Source of the DNA: a virus
Length of the DNA: 22,541 bases
IMG/VR virus record: IMGVR_UViG_3300042350_000744
Span: 1 to 22,541 of that record
Direction: 5' to 3' (one strand)
Under the pieces are notes generated by a model. The model was not told the origin of the DNA and did not search any database. It saw nothing but the letters and a program-made list of their open reading frames with translations. Of the stretch, positions 13,170-22,074 are shown one piece after another. Each line of letters starts with the position of its first letter. Positions within the stretch are counted from its first letter, which is position 1. The translations under genes were made by a program, and so were the position numbers.

Positions 13170-14936
13170 TTAAAGTTCGGACAAGTTACGTATTTTATTC
13201 AATCGCGATTGCGTTCCTGAAATTTCTGTCTCACTAACGTAAGCCCTGACGGTCATTTCTTCGGAACGTGCAGCACTAGCGTTGTTGAATTGGTTAGCGT
13301 TACCGAATAGATTGAACGCGGGTTGAACATTCGGTATAGTTGGCGCACTGAATGAACCACCACCACTAGCACCTTTGACCTGTGGCGCACCTTGCACCGC
13401 TTTGATAGCTGATGCAATACCGCTTATCACTGCTGTTACTCCTGTGGCAATGGCTGCAAGGTTAGCAGGGAATGGCACGGATTGCGCCTGAGCGATTGCA
13501 CCTGAGATTGCCTTACCAGTGTCGTATGCGATTTGTGCTAATGCGATGGTCTTTTGTAGTCCTACATTCTCTACACCTGCTGCTGTGAGTAGGTCGGAGA
13601 TGGAACGCATGAGGTTTGCTGTTGTCGCGAACGCATTGCGTTTAGCCTCTTCGATTTGTTCTGTTCTGATGCGGTCGGCTTCGGCTGCTTCGGCTGCGAT
13701 GCGGTCTTGTTCTTCCTGAGCCTTACGCGCTTCCTCAGCAACTATAGCATAGTAACGCTGCAATAGTTCTTCATCCTCTTTCTGCTGCGCCCATTCGCGT
13801 TCTAACTGTGCTTGTCGTTGCTCCTCATCCATCCGCGCAAGTTCAGCGTCTAGGTCTTGTTGGTCTTTGATTTGTTTATCCCTACGTTCCTTAGCTTTGT
13901 CGGCTGCTGCCTTGTCGCGCTTTGCCTCGAAGATTTCGATGGACTGTTCCTGCTTCTTGAGTGCATCTTCGGTTGTCTTGACCTGTTGCTCGAACACATC
14001 GTTAAAGCCTTCGGTGAAATCACCCTTTAGAATGATAGCTGCTTGTTTGGCAGCCTCTCTACGTAAGCGTAATTCTTCCTGCAATGACGCGCGGACGAAC
14101 TCTAATTTTTCTTCTTCAATACGTGCGGTATCTTTACCTGATGCCTGAGCCAATGCGAGTTCATGGTCGTAACGGTCGGTTACTTCTTTGCGAACTTTTA
14201 TCAGCGCGTCGATTTGTTTCTCTGCTGAGATTAACGCTTCCTGTGCCACTTTGATTTCCGCTTCACGTGCCTTGCGCCTTGCCTCCTCAGCACGACTAGC
14301 CTCGATGGATTCTTTCGCCCATGCTGATGCGATAAGGTTTATCAATCCAACAAATGGGAATAGAATGGCTAGTGCAATCTTAGCACCTTCGGAAAGGTTG
14401 GCAAACCATAATACTATCTCCTGAATGTAGTAAATCAACCCATCGAACGCCTTGCCTATTAAGTCCATCACCTTTTGTACGATGCCAAACTTTTGCGCCA
14501 ACTGTACAAGCGCATAAATAATACCCGCTATGACGGCCGCGATAAGGAATATCGGGTTAGTGAGTAATGCTTTGCCCATTGTCGCGAATGCAACACCGAG
14601 GTTCTTAATGCCCGACACCGCATCACCAAAGGTTATGCCCTTAGCTGCTGCCGCGAATAGCTTTGCTTTCTCTGCTGCACCCTCGAAATCCATATTTTCA
14701 AGGTCACCCTTGATAGCCCCGAACGCATTTGTCACCTGCTCATACTTCGATCCTGTCGCGAATATCTCAGCTTGTTCGTTTGCGTCCTTAATCTTATCCT
14801 TAAGTTCACCCGCTTTCTGTGCAAGTTGCTGCATCTGCTTAGGGTCTGTTGCCTTAAGCATTGCATCCTTGGTTTCCTTAAGTTCCTGTTTAAGTTCCCT
14901 AAGACCTTTTACTTCTATTTCCGCTTCGATTTTCAT
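13170..14936 (-). CDS. Tape measure protein
   Basis: The start chosen is 14936 (MKIEAEIEVKGLRELK, 588 residues), because its ATG overlaps the upstream stop as TAATG. The in-frame ATG at 15008 would overlap the upstream gene by 73 nt. Residues 1-60 are an amphipathic helix region. A hydrophobic block follows with likely membrane segments at about 128-148 (NPIFLIAAVIAGIIYALV), 165-181 and 185-205. Then come about 230 residues of charged coiled coil rich in A, E, K, Q and R. The C-terminal Ala/Gly region has AAIATGVTAVISGIASAIKAV and ends with RNLSEL. Tape measures set tail length and are ejected into the cell. At roughly 0.15 nm per helical residue, 588 residues would suggest a tail near 90 nm (inference). 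Confidence 0.85.
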   Translation of the reverse strand: MKIEAEIEVKGLRELKQELKETKDAMLKATDPKQMQQLAQKAGELKDKIKDANEQAEIFATGSKYEQVTNAFGAIKGDLENMDFEGAAEKAKLFAAAAKGITFGDAVSGIKNLGVAFATMGKALLTNPIFLIAAVIAGIIYALVQLAQKFGIVQKVMDLIGKAFDGLIYYIQEIVLWFANLSEGAKIALAILFPFVGLINLIASAWAKESIEASRAEEARRKAREAEIKVAQEALISAEKQIDALIKVRKEVTDRYDHELALAQASGKDTARIEEEKLEFVRASLQEELRLRREAAKQAAIILKGDFTEGFNDVFEQQVKTTEDALKKQEQSIEIFEAKRDKAAADKAKERRDKQIKDQQDLDAELARMDEEQRQAQLEREWAQQKEDEELLQRYYAIVAEEARKAQEEQDRIAAEAAEADRIRTEQIEEAKRNAFATTANLMRSISDLLTAAGVENVGLQKTIALAQIAYDTGKAISGAIAQAQSVPFPANLAAIATGVTAVISGIASAIKAVQGAPQVKGASGGGSFSAPTIPNVQPAFNLFGNANQFNNASAARSEEMTVRAYVSETEISGTQSRLNKIRNLSEL

Positions 14937-16153
14937 TACCTCTCGATTAACATTGTTGTACCTGCCATTGTTGTTGCTGTGGTTGCGGATGAACGATACA
15001 CCCACCATAAGGCAGTACCGTTGTAAATCCTTACGCCCGTGCCATTGGTTACATACGTATCACCGATTCCACCAACGTTCGCCACAGGGTTAGCGATGGA
15101 GTATAGGTTACGATACAACACCAAGCTAATCGCACCACCCCCATAAGATGTTCCGAGCGTGATAGACTGAATACTTCTTATACCTCTGTCACCTGCTGCC
15201 AACTGAATAGGCACGAACGTACCCGCAACGGCTGTGGCAGGGAATGAACTGATAGTACCTGTCTTACCTGCTGTGCCTGATTCGTTCGTGTAGCTTATAG
15301 TTGTATTGGTAATCGCTCCCGCGTTTGTTGTTGCTGTTGTCACATAGATAGCCGCGTTCCATCCTTCACCGTTGGTCGAGCCGTTCAGGTCACGCGATGG
15401 GATAGATGATGCAGGCATGGTAATATTCTGCGCGGTGGTAGTAGTTACGACAATACCCGTGTTGTACCATAGCAAGTCAACTAACTGCATGAGATGCCCT
15501 GTTGATACTGTCACCTTAGGAGGTAGCAAGTACCACGAACCGCTTGATGGGTTATTCAACACAAAACAACCTGCCTGTGTTGCTCCCGCAGGGTTGGCCG
15601 CGTTGGATGCCTGTGAGGCGTCCGTCCACCAACCGTTTATACCGGGAGTTCCGGGAACCCATGCTCCGGGAAAACCTGAATCTTTCGCGAAGCCATACCA
15701 GTTACCAATAGCCTCGGAGGATGTACCTATCTTGTAAAACTCAAACGGAATACCTGTATATCCCATCACATCGGTTGAGGCTTTCTTCTCCCTTCCCTGC
15801 GCGTCATATACCGTGAAGCTACCCTCAGCATTTACCTTTAAACTTTCACCACGTGCCAAAGTGTACGTACCGCCGATGATGTAATTCGTTCCGCTTACAT
15901 CTTTCTGAATAGTGACGTTACACGATGACGTTGCGTGTCGGTTAGTGATAGTGATTAACTTAACCTGATACTGTTCACCACCTGATGGTGAACTAAGGAT
16001 CGTCGTGGTTGTCGCGGATGCGATTGTCCCCTGCGTTGAATCAATGGTGATTGAACTAGAGGTTATTTGCGCGAATGAAATGTAGTAGTCAATATTTGCC
16101 GTTGACGAAGTGACAAGTTCAAGCGCGTCATTTACTGTGGATAAAACTATCAT
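14936..16153 (-). CDS. Phage structural protein (virion or tail-associated)
   Basis: This 405-residue, Ser/Thr/Gly-rich, all-beta protein is likely a virion component. The first ~115 residues (MIVLSTVNDALEL to GSFTVYDAQGR) resemble a beta-sandwich module common in environmental phages, with QYQVKLITITNRHATS and TLARGESLKVN. The following FEFYKIGTSSEAIGNWYGF and a short collagen-like PGAWVPGTPGING stretch are also shared by many phage structural proteins. The C-terminal half is a long beta domain with RGIRSIQSITLG and ending TMLIER. It sits between the tail-tip protein and the tape measure, with ATGA overlap upstream and TAATG downstream. No enzyme motif is seen. The exact place in the virion is unknown. 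Confidence 0.65.
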   Translation of the reverse strand: MIVLSTVNDALELVTSSTANIDYYISFAQITSSSITIDSTQGTIASATTTTILSSPSGGEQYQVKLITITNRHATSSCNVTIQKDVSGTNYIIGGTYTLARGESLKVNAEGSFTVYDAQGREKKASTDVMGYTGIPFEFYKIGTSSEAIGNWYGFAKDSGFPGAWVPGTPGINGWWTDASQASNAANPAGATQAGCFVLNNPSSGSWYLLPPKVTVSTGHLMQLVDLLWYNTGIVVTTTTAQNITMPASSIPSRDLNGSTNGEGWNAAIYVTTATTNAGAITNTTISYTNESGTAGKTGTISSFPATAVAGTFVPIQLAAGDRGIRSIQSITLGTSYGGGAISLVLYRNLYSIANPVANVGGIGDTYVTNGTGVRIYNGTALWWVYRSSATTATTMAGTTMLIER

Positions 16154-19104
16154 ATACCTATTGATGTAATTCGTAAAACTTCTGCAAACGTGAGGCCTCC
16201 TCCCCCACCACCACCTGATGGGTTGTAATCAGCGAGTATAGCCCATGAGTTTCTATTTGAAAATAATATAACCCCTTGCTCACTATCTAATGTAATTGTG
16301 TTATCACCGTCGATGGTACTACCTCCTATTGTATTCGCGTCGATTGTCACCGTATTACCTGATGAATCTGCGCGTTTAAAGAATATCGGCATTGACTGTA
16401 TATCGTATGGGTTAGGTAGTTTAATAGTAATGTTACCACCTGCCGCATTGATACCGTTGAAGATAGCTAACTCACTCGCGACAATATCCTTATTCGATGT
16501 GATTAAACTAACACTATCTGCGCCTGAAACAATCATGCCCCTGTCTATTAGGCAGTCATTCAAGTTCTCATACTCAACACCCGAAGTATTAGTAACGGTT
16601 ACGTTAACGCAATTCTTCAACACGTTGTTATCCGAGTTGATTAACGCGATACGCTCACCACTCACCACGTTGTCGGATGAATTAGTAATCATAATGTTGT
16701 CACCGCTTACCGCGTTTTTCCTTCCGCCAAAAATTACCGAGCCATTACCCTTAATAGAATTGTACTCGGAATTTATCACCTGACTTGCGCCCTCTATGTT
16801 ATTCGTTGATCCTGTGGTGGTCTGCCAATCTGAATTAATAGGTTGCCCCACTTGCGCCTCACCTAGTGACGGCTTAGTGTATGGTCTTACAGGGAATCGC
16901 GGTAGTTGTATTTCTGTATCCGCGCTGATTAATTCTACCTTAGTCAATCCCTCAACCATAGGGTTGTAATCAATCACCTTGTTGATGTGCCAGTACTTAC
17001 TGTCAAGGAATACTTTATCGTTCAACCTGAGTGATACGATATCGTATTGGTCAAGCCTGAACATACCTGTCAGCATGATGCCTGAGTTCATCTGCCCTGT
17101 TTGTCTGCGATAGTAATTATTGAACAGGTTGTTATTGGTCAGTTGCGGCACTTGGTAAAAGTAATAATCACACACACCGTAATTGATGTCGTAGGTCGGT
17201 GCTAGTGGATTGTCGAACGTTGTAATCGCAGGGTATTGCGTTATACCTAATTCACCTGTTGTACCGTAGTTGTAAATGTCAAACGATGAGCAGTTCTGTT
17301 CGCCACCATCGTACAACACTCGGATATTTGTTTTCGGTGCGATACCATCATAGATAGGGTTAACACCACCGTAGCCACTCAACGCACATGGTGTAGGTGA
17401 GAATATTATTTCATTTTTAGTTGTACCCTTTACGTGTTCGGAATCAAATGTAAATTCCAATTGACCGTAAATCTCTTTTACATTGTCAACATATCCGACA
17501 TTTGCAGCGTCTTTATCCTCCTTGTAAGTGAATAGCATTTTCTTACCACCCAACTCAGGAAGGAACTGAATGGTATTCGTTTGGTTGCGCGCTAACTTTT
17601 TATTCCAATCCTTTACCTCACCTGCATCGTAATACTCATCCCTTGATGTGATGTTGATTAAGTTCTCATCAAACTCATCAGCCTCCATGTAAAGATTGAA
17701 CATATTGCAAATGGACTTAATAAAATCCGATTGCTTCACATCGCGCGGCACTACATCATTCACCTGCATGATTGACCCGAACACTACGTTAGTAACACGC
17801 GGTTTGATTTCAATTCTGATGTTGGTTAACTCTATCTTAGTATCAACCCTCACCGTGCTACCACTATCGCTATTCGATGCTCTCCATCTTCCAAAGAATG
17901 AATTAACATCTATACCAATAATCGGTTCAAGTGTGTCACCAACATTAGGCGAATAAGGAGCGTTGATACTTATCGTGCGCGATAGACTACCCGATTGAAT
18001 AGTGGTATCACCTGACGGAATAGAATCTCCTACATCGTATTGAACATATGACGGGAATTGCGATTGTTGCGTAAGACCATTACACTCAATACCGATATAC
18101 CCACGATAACGGTTGTATGCTGCTGCCGATGTACCAACACCACGAAGGTAAGCTGTTGCGCCTGTGGTGTTATTCAGAATCAACTCATAGTCAAAAGTGA
18201 ACGTTACATCATAACCACCTGCATTGCCTGTGTAGATACTCGAAGTGTACTGACCTGTTAACGGGTTGTAGCTTGATGAATCATCCTGCACCTCAGTACC
18301 TGCAACGATGGTCGTGTCTGCCGATACGTTTATGCCGTTGCTCGTTTGGTTGAAGTTATCAATTTGAGAACTTTCCTCTGCAATAGCTGTGAGGTAGTCT
18401 AGGTCATCGGCCGACATTTGAAGCGCATCACCGTTGTAAGGAATCAGCAGCTTTCTCATGTGCGCTAACGTGTTGCCCGTCCAGTTGTATCGGAATCCAC
18501 CACGCGCAAAAATCCTATCCCAATACTGAATAGCATACACCGCAGGTTTGCATTGTTCAAGCGCGTAGAAGTTGTTAGGCGTATATGGTAGAATGTATTT
18601 ATACCCATCGGTATAGTCATTACCAAACGAGCCGACAACATTAGCTGCAGAATAGGTGTGGTCTAAATCGGTGAATGGAATGTCTTCTAACTTCGCATCC
18701 GCAATCTCAGTGAACAGGTTAGCGGTTGCATCACGGATCAATACCTCATATTCCACCAACTGTTCGCCTGTGAATAGTTCGGTTTCTGCTACACGCGTTA
18801 CACTCAATAGTTGAATATATGCGTTGCGCAGGATGGGGAAATCGTTTTGCAGTATGATGCACTTTTGCAGTGCATTCACATCGAATGTACCCGCGACAAC
18901 ATTCACATTGAAATAATTATTCAGCAGCTTGTTGTTGTTCGCAGTACCCGAAAGAGTTACGGTTTTAGTGAACTTACCAACGCGTTTACTGATGTCGCGA
19001 ATATCCGCAACACCAAAGTTCAAAGGGAATACCGTTCCCTCCTTTACATCTAAATACCCTTCTTGCGGGTCAGTAAGTTGAATCTTAACCATTGATAGGG
19101 TCAT
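16150..19104 (-). CDS. Tail-tip/baseplate protein with beta-helix and fibre-like C-terminus
   Basis: This is the largest protein (984 residues from 19104; the ATG at 19092 is equally plausible and overlaps the upstream gene less). Residues ~5-130 carry an N-terminal domain typical of Bacteroidota phage tail-tip proteins, with YLDVKEGTVFPLNF and DISKRVGKFTKTVTLSGTANNN. About 260-440 is a jelly-roll-like insert. Residues 455-740 contain DFIKSICNMFNLYMEADE and a hub-like beta region ending KVELISAD. Residues 770-870 show short N/G/S-rich repeats (INSEYNSIKGNGSVIFGG and relatives) like a beta-helix. About 905-960 is a fibre-type domain (FFKRADSSGNTVTIDAN, SWAILADY), then seven glycines and LTFAEVLRITSIGI. 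It likely forms the tail tip and contacts the host. It lies between the distal-tail and structural genes. Confidence 0.75.
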   Translation of the reverse strand: MTLSMVKIQLTDPQEGYLDVKEGTVFPLNFGVADIRDISKRVGKFTKTVTLSGTANNNKLLNNYFNVNVVAGTFDVNALQKCIILQNDFPILRNAYIQLLSVTRVAETELFTGEQLVEYEVLIRDATANLFTEIADAKLEDIPFTDLDHTYSAANVVGSFGNDYTDGYKYILPYTPNNFYALEQCKPAVYAIQYWDRIFARGGFRYNWTGNTLAHMRKLLIPYNGDALQMSADDLDYLTAIAEESSQIDNFNQTSNGINVSADTTIVAGTEVQDDSSSYNPLTGQYTSSIYTGNAGGYDVTFTFDYELILNNTTGATAYLRGVGTSAAAYNRYRGYIGIECNGLTQQSQFPSYVQYDVGDSIPSGDTTIQSGSLSRTISINAPYSPNVGDTLEPIIGIDVNSFFGRWRASNSDSGSTVRVDTKIELTNIRIEIKPRVTNVVFGSIMQVNDVVPRDVKQSDFIKSICNMFNLYMEADEFDENLINITSRDEYYDAGEVKDWNKKLARNQTNTIQFLPELGGKKMLFTYKEDKDAANVGYVDNVKEIYGQLEFTFDSEHVKGTTKNEIIFSPTPCALSGYGGVNPIYDGIAPKTNIRVLYDGGEQNCSSFDIYNYGTTGELGITQYPAITTFDNPLAPTYDINYGVCDYYFYQVPQLTNNNLFNNYYRRQTGQMNSGIMLTGMFRLDQYDIVSLRLNDKVFLDSKYWHINKVIDYNPMVEGLTKVELISADTEIQLPRFPVRPYTKPSLGEAQVGQPINSDWQTTTGSTNNIEGASQVINSEYNSIKGNGSVIFGGRKNAVSGDNIMITNSSDNVVSGERIALINSDNNVLKNCVNVTVTNTSGVEYENLNDCLIDRGMIVSGADSVSLITSNKDIVASELAIFNGINAAGGNITIKLPNPYDIQSMPIFFKRADSSGNTVTIDANTIGGSTIDGDNTITLDSEQGVILFSNRNSWAILADYNPSGGGGGGGLTFAEVLRITSIGI

Positions 19105-20509
19105 TTATACTCATGGTTACCGATACTGTATAGCGTATCATTTTTTTGTTGCGTTCACGCTTCACCTCATGCGATGTCTCGTTCACCGTTACAGCTAAAT
19201 AATTACCATCAACAAGCAGGTAACATTCGGGCGATGTCATCAGTTCTTTGAAGTAAACAGATGCCTCATCATTCATCCAGTTGGTGTTAAGCGTTAGCGA
19301 TGTGGTTTCATCGACATTGAATATCGCATTACCTCGCGCGGTAGTGTCGTAAGTGAACGCGCTCACCCCATCGTAATCACCGTATGATTTTTTATAAGCC
19401 GACCGATTTATTTGTTTGTTTTCAGTTGACAATAACCCAAAGCTAAACGGTAACCATGACCCCATTCTATCCTTGAATAAAATATTGTAGTCATTAGCCG
19501 TGCAGCGTCTGTCGATATAGAATGTAAAAATATCACTCGTTCTAGTTCCTGACCCGTTGGTCATCCATACTTGATACCATTCTGTATCATCCTTAATGAT
19601 AGGCAGCGTTCCGACCGTTGCGGTTGTCGGGTTAAGGTTAGCTGTTCCAACTGGTACGCTCATCACATACCATCCTGCGTTAGCTGTTGAGCGATACGCA
19701 ACATCACCGTTGGAGTTCTTGTAGTACACACGCGCGCAATAGGTCGATGTGTTTGATGAATACATCATGAAGTGCGCTTCGACTGATTCGGCAACATAGA
19801 AGTTGTCAGGTGCTGAGGTTAAGAACTTGCCACGCGGGTCTGATGTACTATCCATATTCCAATCGTTCGCATCCCATTCGGTATATGGCACGGGTGCAAT
19901 AGCAGCATCATAAGCAACCTGACCGCTTAGTGTGTTAAGATCGCGCGTGATAGTCTTGCGGTTATCGGCATAAGTGATTGAACCAGTTGTAAGCGATGCC
20001 ATGCCCGCATCGTAAACCAAGTCAATGGTGAACGTGTCGGTATCTGTCACGTCGATGATAGTGTGCAGCCCGTTGACACTTGCCACGTCCGCGCCAGTTA
20101 TTACCACTTGGTCGCCAACTGCGAACGTATTAACTGCAGTTGTGTCTAGCTTAAGATATCCGCTATCATCAACAGGTGTGTCGATAGTGTAACTAATGAC
20201 ATATTCTTCACCTATCTTAACGTCATACCGAACGAAATTGGTTGTTGCCTGTCTGAATGTTGCGTTACCGATAGGCAGGTCAAGCGATAGTTGTGAGGTT
20301 AATGTCTTGGTTAGGTTGAAATATCCATAACCGTCATTAGGTCGCGGGGCTATTCGACCCTCATAAATCTTTGTCGATGTACCTGCCTCGTAAATATCTA
20401 CCACGTAAGAAAAACCAGTCTGATTTTTATTCGTGGAATCGTAATAGTAAGCGTTTATATTATACGCGGGGTTGAATGTTGCAGGTGCAGCTAGTCTAGT
20501 GATTGCCAT
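19085..20509 (-). CDS. Distal-tail-like structural protein with FCCH-type insert
   Basis: This 474-residue, beta-rich protein fits the distal-tail or tail-tip family next to TerL in Bacteroidota phages. The first ~110 residues contain YVVDIYEAGTSTKIYEGRI. Residues ~118-182 contain FAVGDQVVITGADVASVNGLHTI and DTFTIDLVYD, like E1 ubiquitin-activating FCCH modules reused in phage structural proteins. Middle strands (VAYDAAIAPVPYTEWD, EWYQVWMTN) lead to the block NILFKDRMGSWLPFSF at 342-357, a hallmark of this family, followed by RSAYKKSYGDYDG. The end is RYTVSVTMSINDPING. It starts 16 nt after TerL and runs into the large tail-tip gene. Function is inferred from position and family likeness. Confidence 0.65.
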   Translation of the reverse strand: MAITRLAAPATFNPAYNINAYYYDSTNKNQTGFSYVVDIYEAGTSTKIYEGRIAPRPNDGYGYFNLTKTLTSQLSLDLPIGNATFRQATTNFVRYDVKIGEEYVISYTIDTPVDDSGYLKLDTTAVNTFAVGDQVVITGADVASVNGLHTIIDVTDTDTFTIDLVYDAGMASLTTGSITYADNRKTITRDLNTLSGQVAYDAAIAPVPYTEWDANDWNMDSTSDPRGKFLTSAPDNFYVAESVEAHFMMYSSNTSTYCARVYYKNSNGDVAYRSTANAGWYVMSVPVGTANLNPTTATVGTLPIIKDDTEWYQVWMTNGSGTRTSDIFTFYIDRRCTANDYNILFKDRMGSWLPFSFGLLSTENKQINRSAYKKSYGDYDGVSAFTYDTTARGNAIFNVDETTSLTLNTNWMNDEASVYFKELMTSPECYLLVDGNYLAVTVNETSHEVKRERNKKMIRYTVSVTMSINDPING

Positions 20510-20525
20510 ACCTAATAATGTAAAA

Positions 20526-21707
20526 TCACATTACCATGTACCCCGACCCTCTTGTATAGTTATCCTTGATATAAGTACCTGCATAACGTATGGCATCCAT
20601 TGCGTCATCATCCTTCTTACTCACTTGGTCTGTGATAACACCGTTAATAACCTTGCGTTTGTATTTTCTATTTTCCGTTTGCACGTTAACCGCCTCATGA
20701 TGGACAAATACCTTTTGCTCATTGATAAAGTTGATGCCTTTCTCTACTGACTTATCTGCATTCAATACATAGAACCCCGCATCTTGAAGGTCGGCAATCA
20801 TTTCAGGTCTGGCGTAGTCGGCAATTATTTCGACGGTCTTATCTACTCCGCGTTTATTCATCTGCTCAATCAACTGACCTGATGTTAATCCTGTCATGTA
20901 TAGCACTTCCTCGATAAATAATTCGTCCTCATGGAACCATACCTTAACGAGCGCGGTCGGATGTTGATACCCGAAGTCAAGGCCATAAACGAATTGTGTA
21001 AACTTCGAAGGTTTACGTTTGAGGATTTCCCACCGTGAATAAACTGCTTCTTGTAACGACCCGATTTCTCCTAGTCCGTACACCTGCCACCAGTTCCACC
21101 AATATCCTCGATTGCCTGACTTATCCTCTGCCTCAGCTTTCTCCTTTCTCACCATTAAATTCTGATACACCGCGTCAGGTATGCACTCGTTATCCCTATA
21201 AGTTAATTTTAAGAATGACGCATCGGGCTGCGTGAGTATTTCCGTGTGCGCCCAAAATTCCATGTCCGCGTTGAAGTCTAGCCATATCTCATTGCTACGA
21301 ATGATTAACGCATCGGCAATTCCATAAGGCACATGGTTAGCCTCGTTGATGAATAGTAAATCGCGTTTACCTGCTGCCTTAGCTTTACCGACTGAATCGA
21401 ATGATTTAAACTGCAATCGTGAGCCGTTGCGGAACGTATAAATCAAATCGGTTGCGTTCCATTGGTGGTCGTTCCAACGTTTCTCATCCGACATAAAGTT
21501 TTTGAAAATGTCAATAGCACCATCCTTCAAAGCGGGTAAGGTCTCAGCAGTTACCGTTGCTTTAAATCTAGTCTCCGCGATACACTTATCAATGGCGATT
21601 GGAATGATACCGTATGTCTTCCCCGAACTTGTTGAGCCTTGAACTACTTTTTTATTGCCCTTCATTTGCAGCATCTTCCGTACTGCTGTTGTCATTTGGA
21701 ACGCCAT
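20526..21707 (-). CDS. terL: Terminase large subunit
   Basis: This 393-residue protein packages DNA into the prohead. Its N-terminal ATPase has Walker A GSTSSGKT at 24-31 and Walker B LLFINEAN at 117-124 with the catalytic Glu after Asn, a known terminase variant. The coupling motif IWLDFN lies at 141-146. The C-terminal RuvC-like nuclease shows GLDFGYQHP with Asp244, IIADYARPE with Asp297, and DDDAMDAIRYA with Asp367-369/371. Length is normal to slightly short for this family. The start overlaps the TerS gene by 56 nt; ATGs at residues 5, 12 and 15 are alternatives, but the overlap remains. The family resembles PBSX/Terminase_3-type enzymes of Bacteroidota siphophages. It lies directly downstream of TerS, as expected. 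Confidence 0.94.
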   Translation of the reverse strand: MAFQMTTAVRKMLQMKGNKKVVQGSTSSGKTYGIIPIAIDKCIAETRFKATVTAETLPALKDGAIDIFKNFMSDEKRWNDHQWNATDLIYTFRNGSRLQFKSFDSVGKAKAAGKRDLLFINEANHVPYGIADALIIRSNEIWLDFNADMEFWAHTEILTQPDASFLKLTYRDNECIPDAVYQNLMVRKEKAEAEDKSGNRGYWWNWWQVYGLGEIGSLQEAVYSRWEILKRKPSKFTQFVYGLDFGYQHPTALVKVWFHEDELFIEEVLYMTGLTSGQLIEQMNKRGVDKTVEIIADYARPEMIADLQDAGFYVLNADKSVEKGINFINEQKVFVHHEAVNVQTENRKYKRKVINGVITDQVSKKDDDAMDAIRYAGTYIKDNYTRGSGYMVM

Positions 21708-22074
21708 AGTTCACATTGAATATTCTAGGTTCTTCTTTATGCGTTACCTCGATGCGGTCGCCCCATACTTGCGTTCTGAGCTTAGATAACACGAATTTTA
21801 ACGTATCAACTTTCAGTCTGTCACGGTTCACATGGTTTGCGCCGACGAATGGTTTTTCGTCATCCTCATCCTCAAACGAAACTTTTAACAATAAACCTTC
21901 GAGGTAGTTCAGTTGTTTCTCCCGCGCGCGCACGTATTTGCCATACCTAGTTTTATCATTCAGAGCGTACTCAAATTGATGAACTGGTAAGTTCAAATCG
22001 CTACATACGTGATGATACCCCTTATGCGTTTGGCTTAGGGCATCTAATACACGGTCAAAATCTTCCTCGGTCAT
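21652..22074 (-). CDS. terS: Terminase small subunit
   Basis: This 140-residue protein would bind the packaging start site and hand DNA to TerL. The N-terminal half is helical with an HTH-like region (KGYHHVCSDLNLPVHQFEYALND). The middle contains RDRLKVDTLKFVLSKLRTQVWGDRIEVT, typical of the terminase small subunit family (R-L-K-v-d-T-rkw-x-x-s-K-l...yGdkv-e-vt). The C-terminus is acidic and polar. Its ATG overlaps the upstream lipoprotein stop as TAATG. Its 3' end overlaps the TerL start by 56 nt. The family and position immediately upstream of TerL agree. Confidence 0.85.
   Translation of the reverse strand: MTEEDFDRVLDALSQTHKGYHHVCSDLNLPVHQFEYALNDKTRYGKYVRAREKQLNYLEGLLLKVSFEDEDDEKPFVGANHVNRDRLKVDTLKFVLSKLRTQVWGDRIEVTHKEEPRIFNVNYGVPNDNSSTEDAANEGQ

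Noticed and set aside
13600-14330. Apparent repeats in the tape measure coiled-coil region
   Set aside because: The similarity is due to repeated Glu, Ala, Lys, Gln and Arg codons in a long coiled coil; no DNA-level tandem repeat of fixed period was found.
14530-15093. 187-codon plus-strand open frame opposite the tape measure
   Set aside because: It is antisense to a clear tape measure; its Ala/Ser/Leu-rich composition is what the reverse complement of coiled-coil codons gives, and it has no motif or coupled neighbour.
16298-16783. 161-codon plus-strand open frame opposite the tail-tip gene
   Set aside because: Antisense to the beta-helix-like repeat region; it has no recognisable domain and the minus-strand gene explains the sequence.
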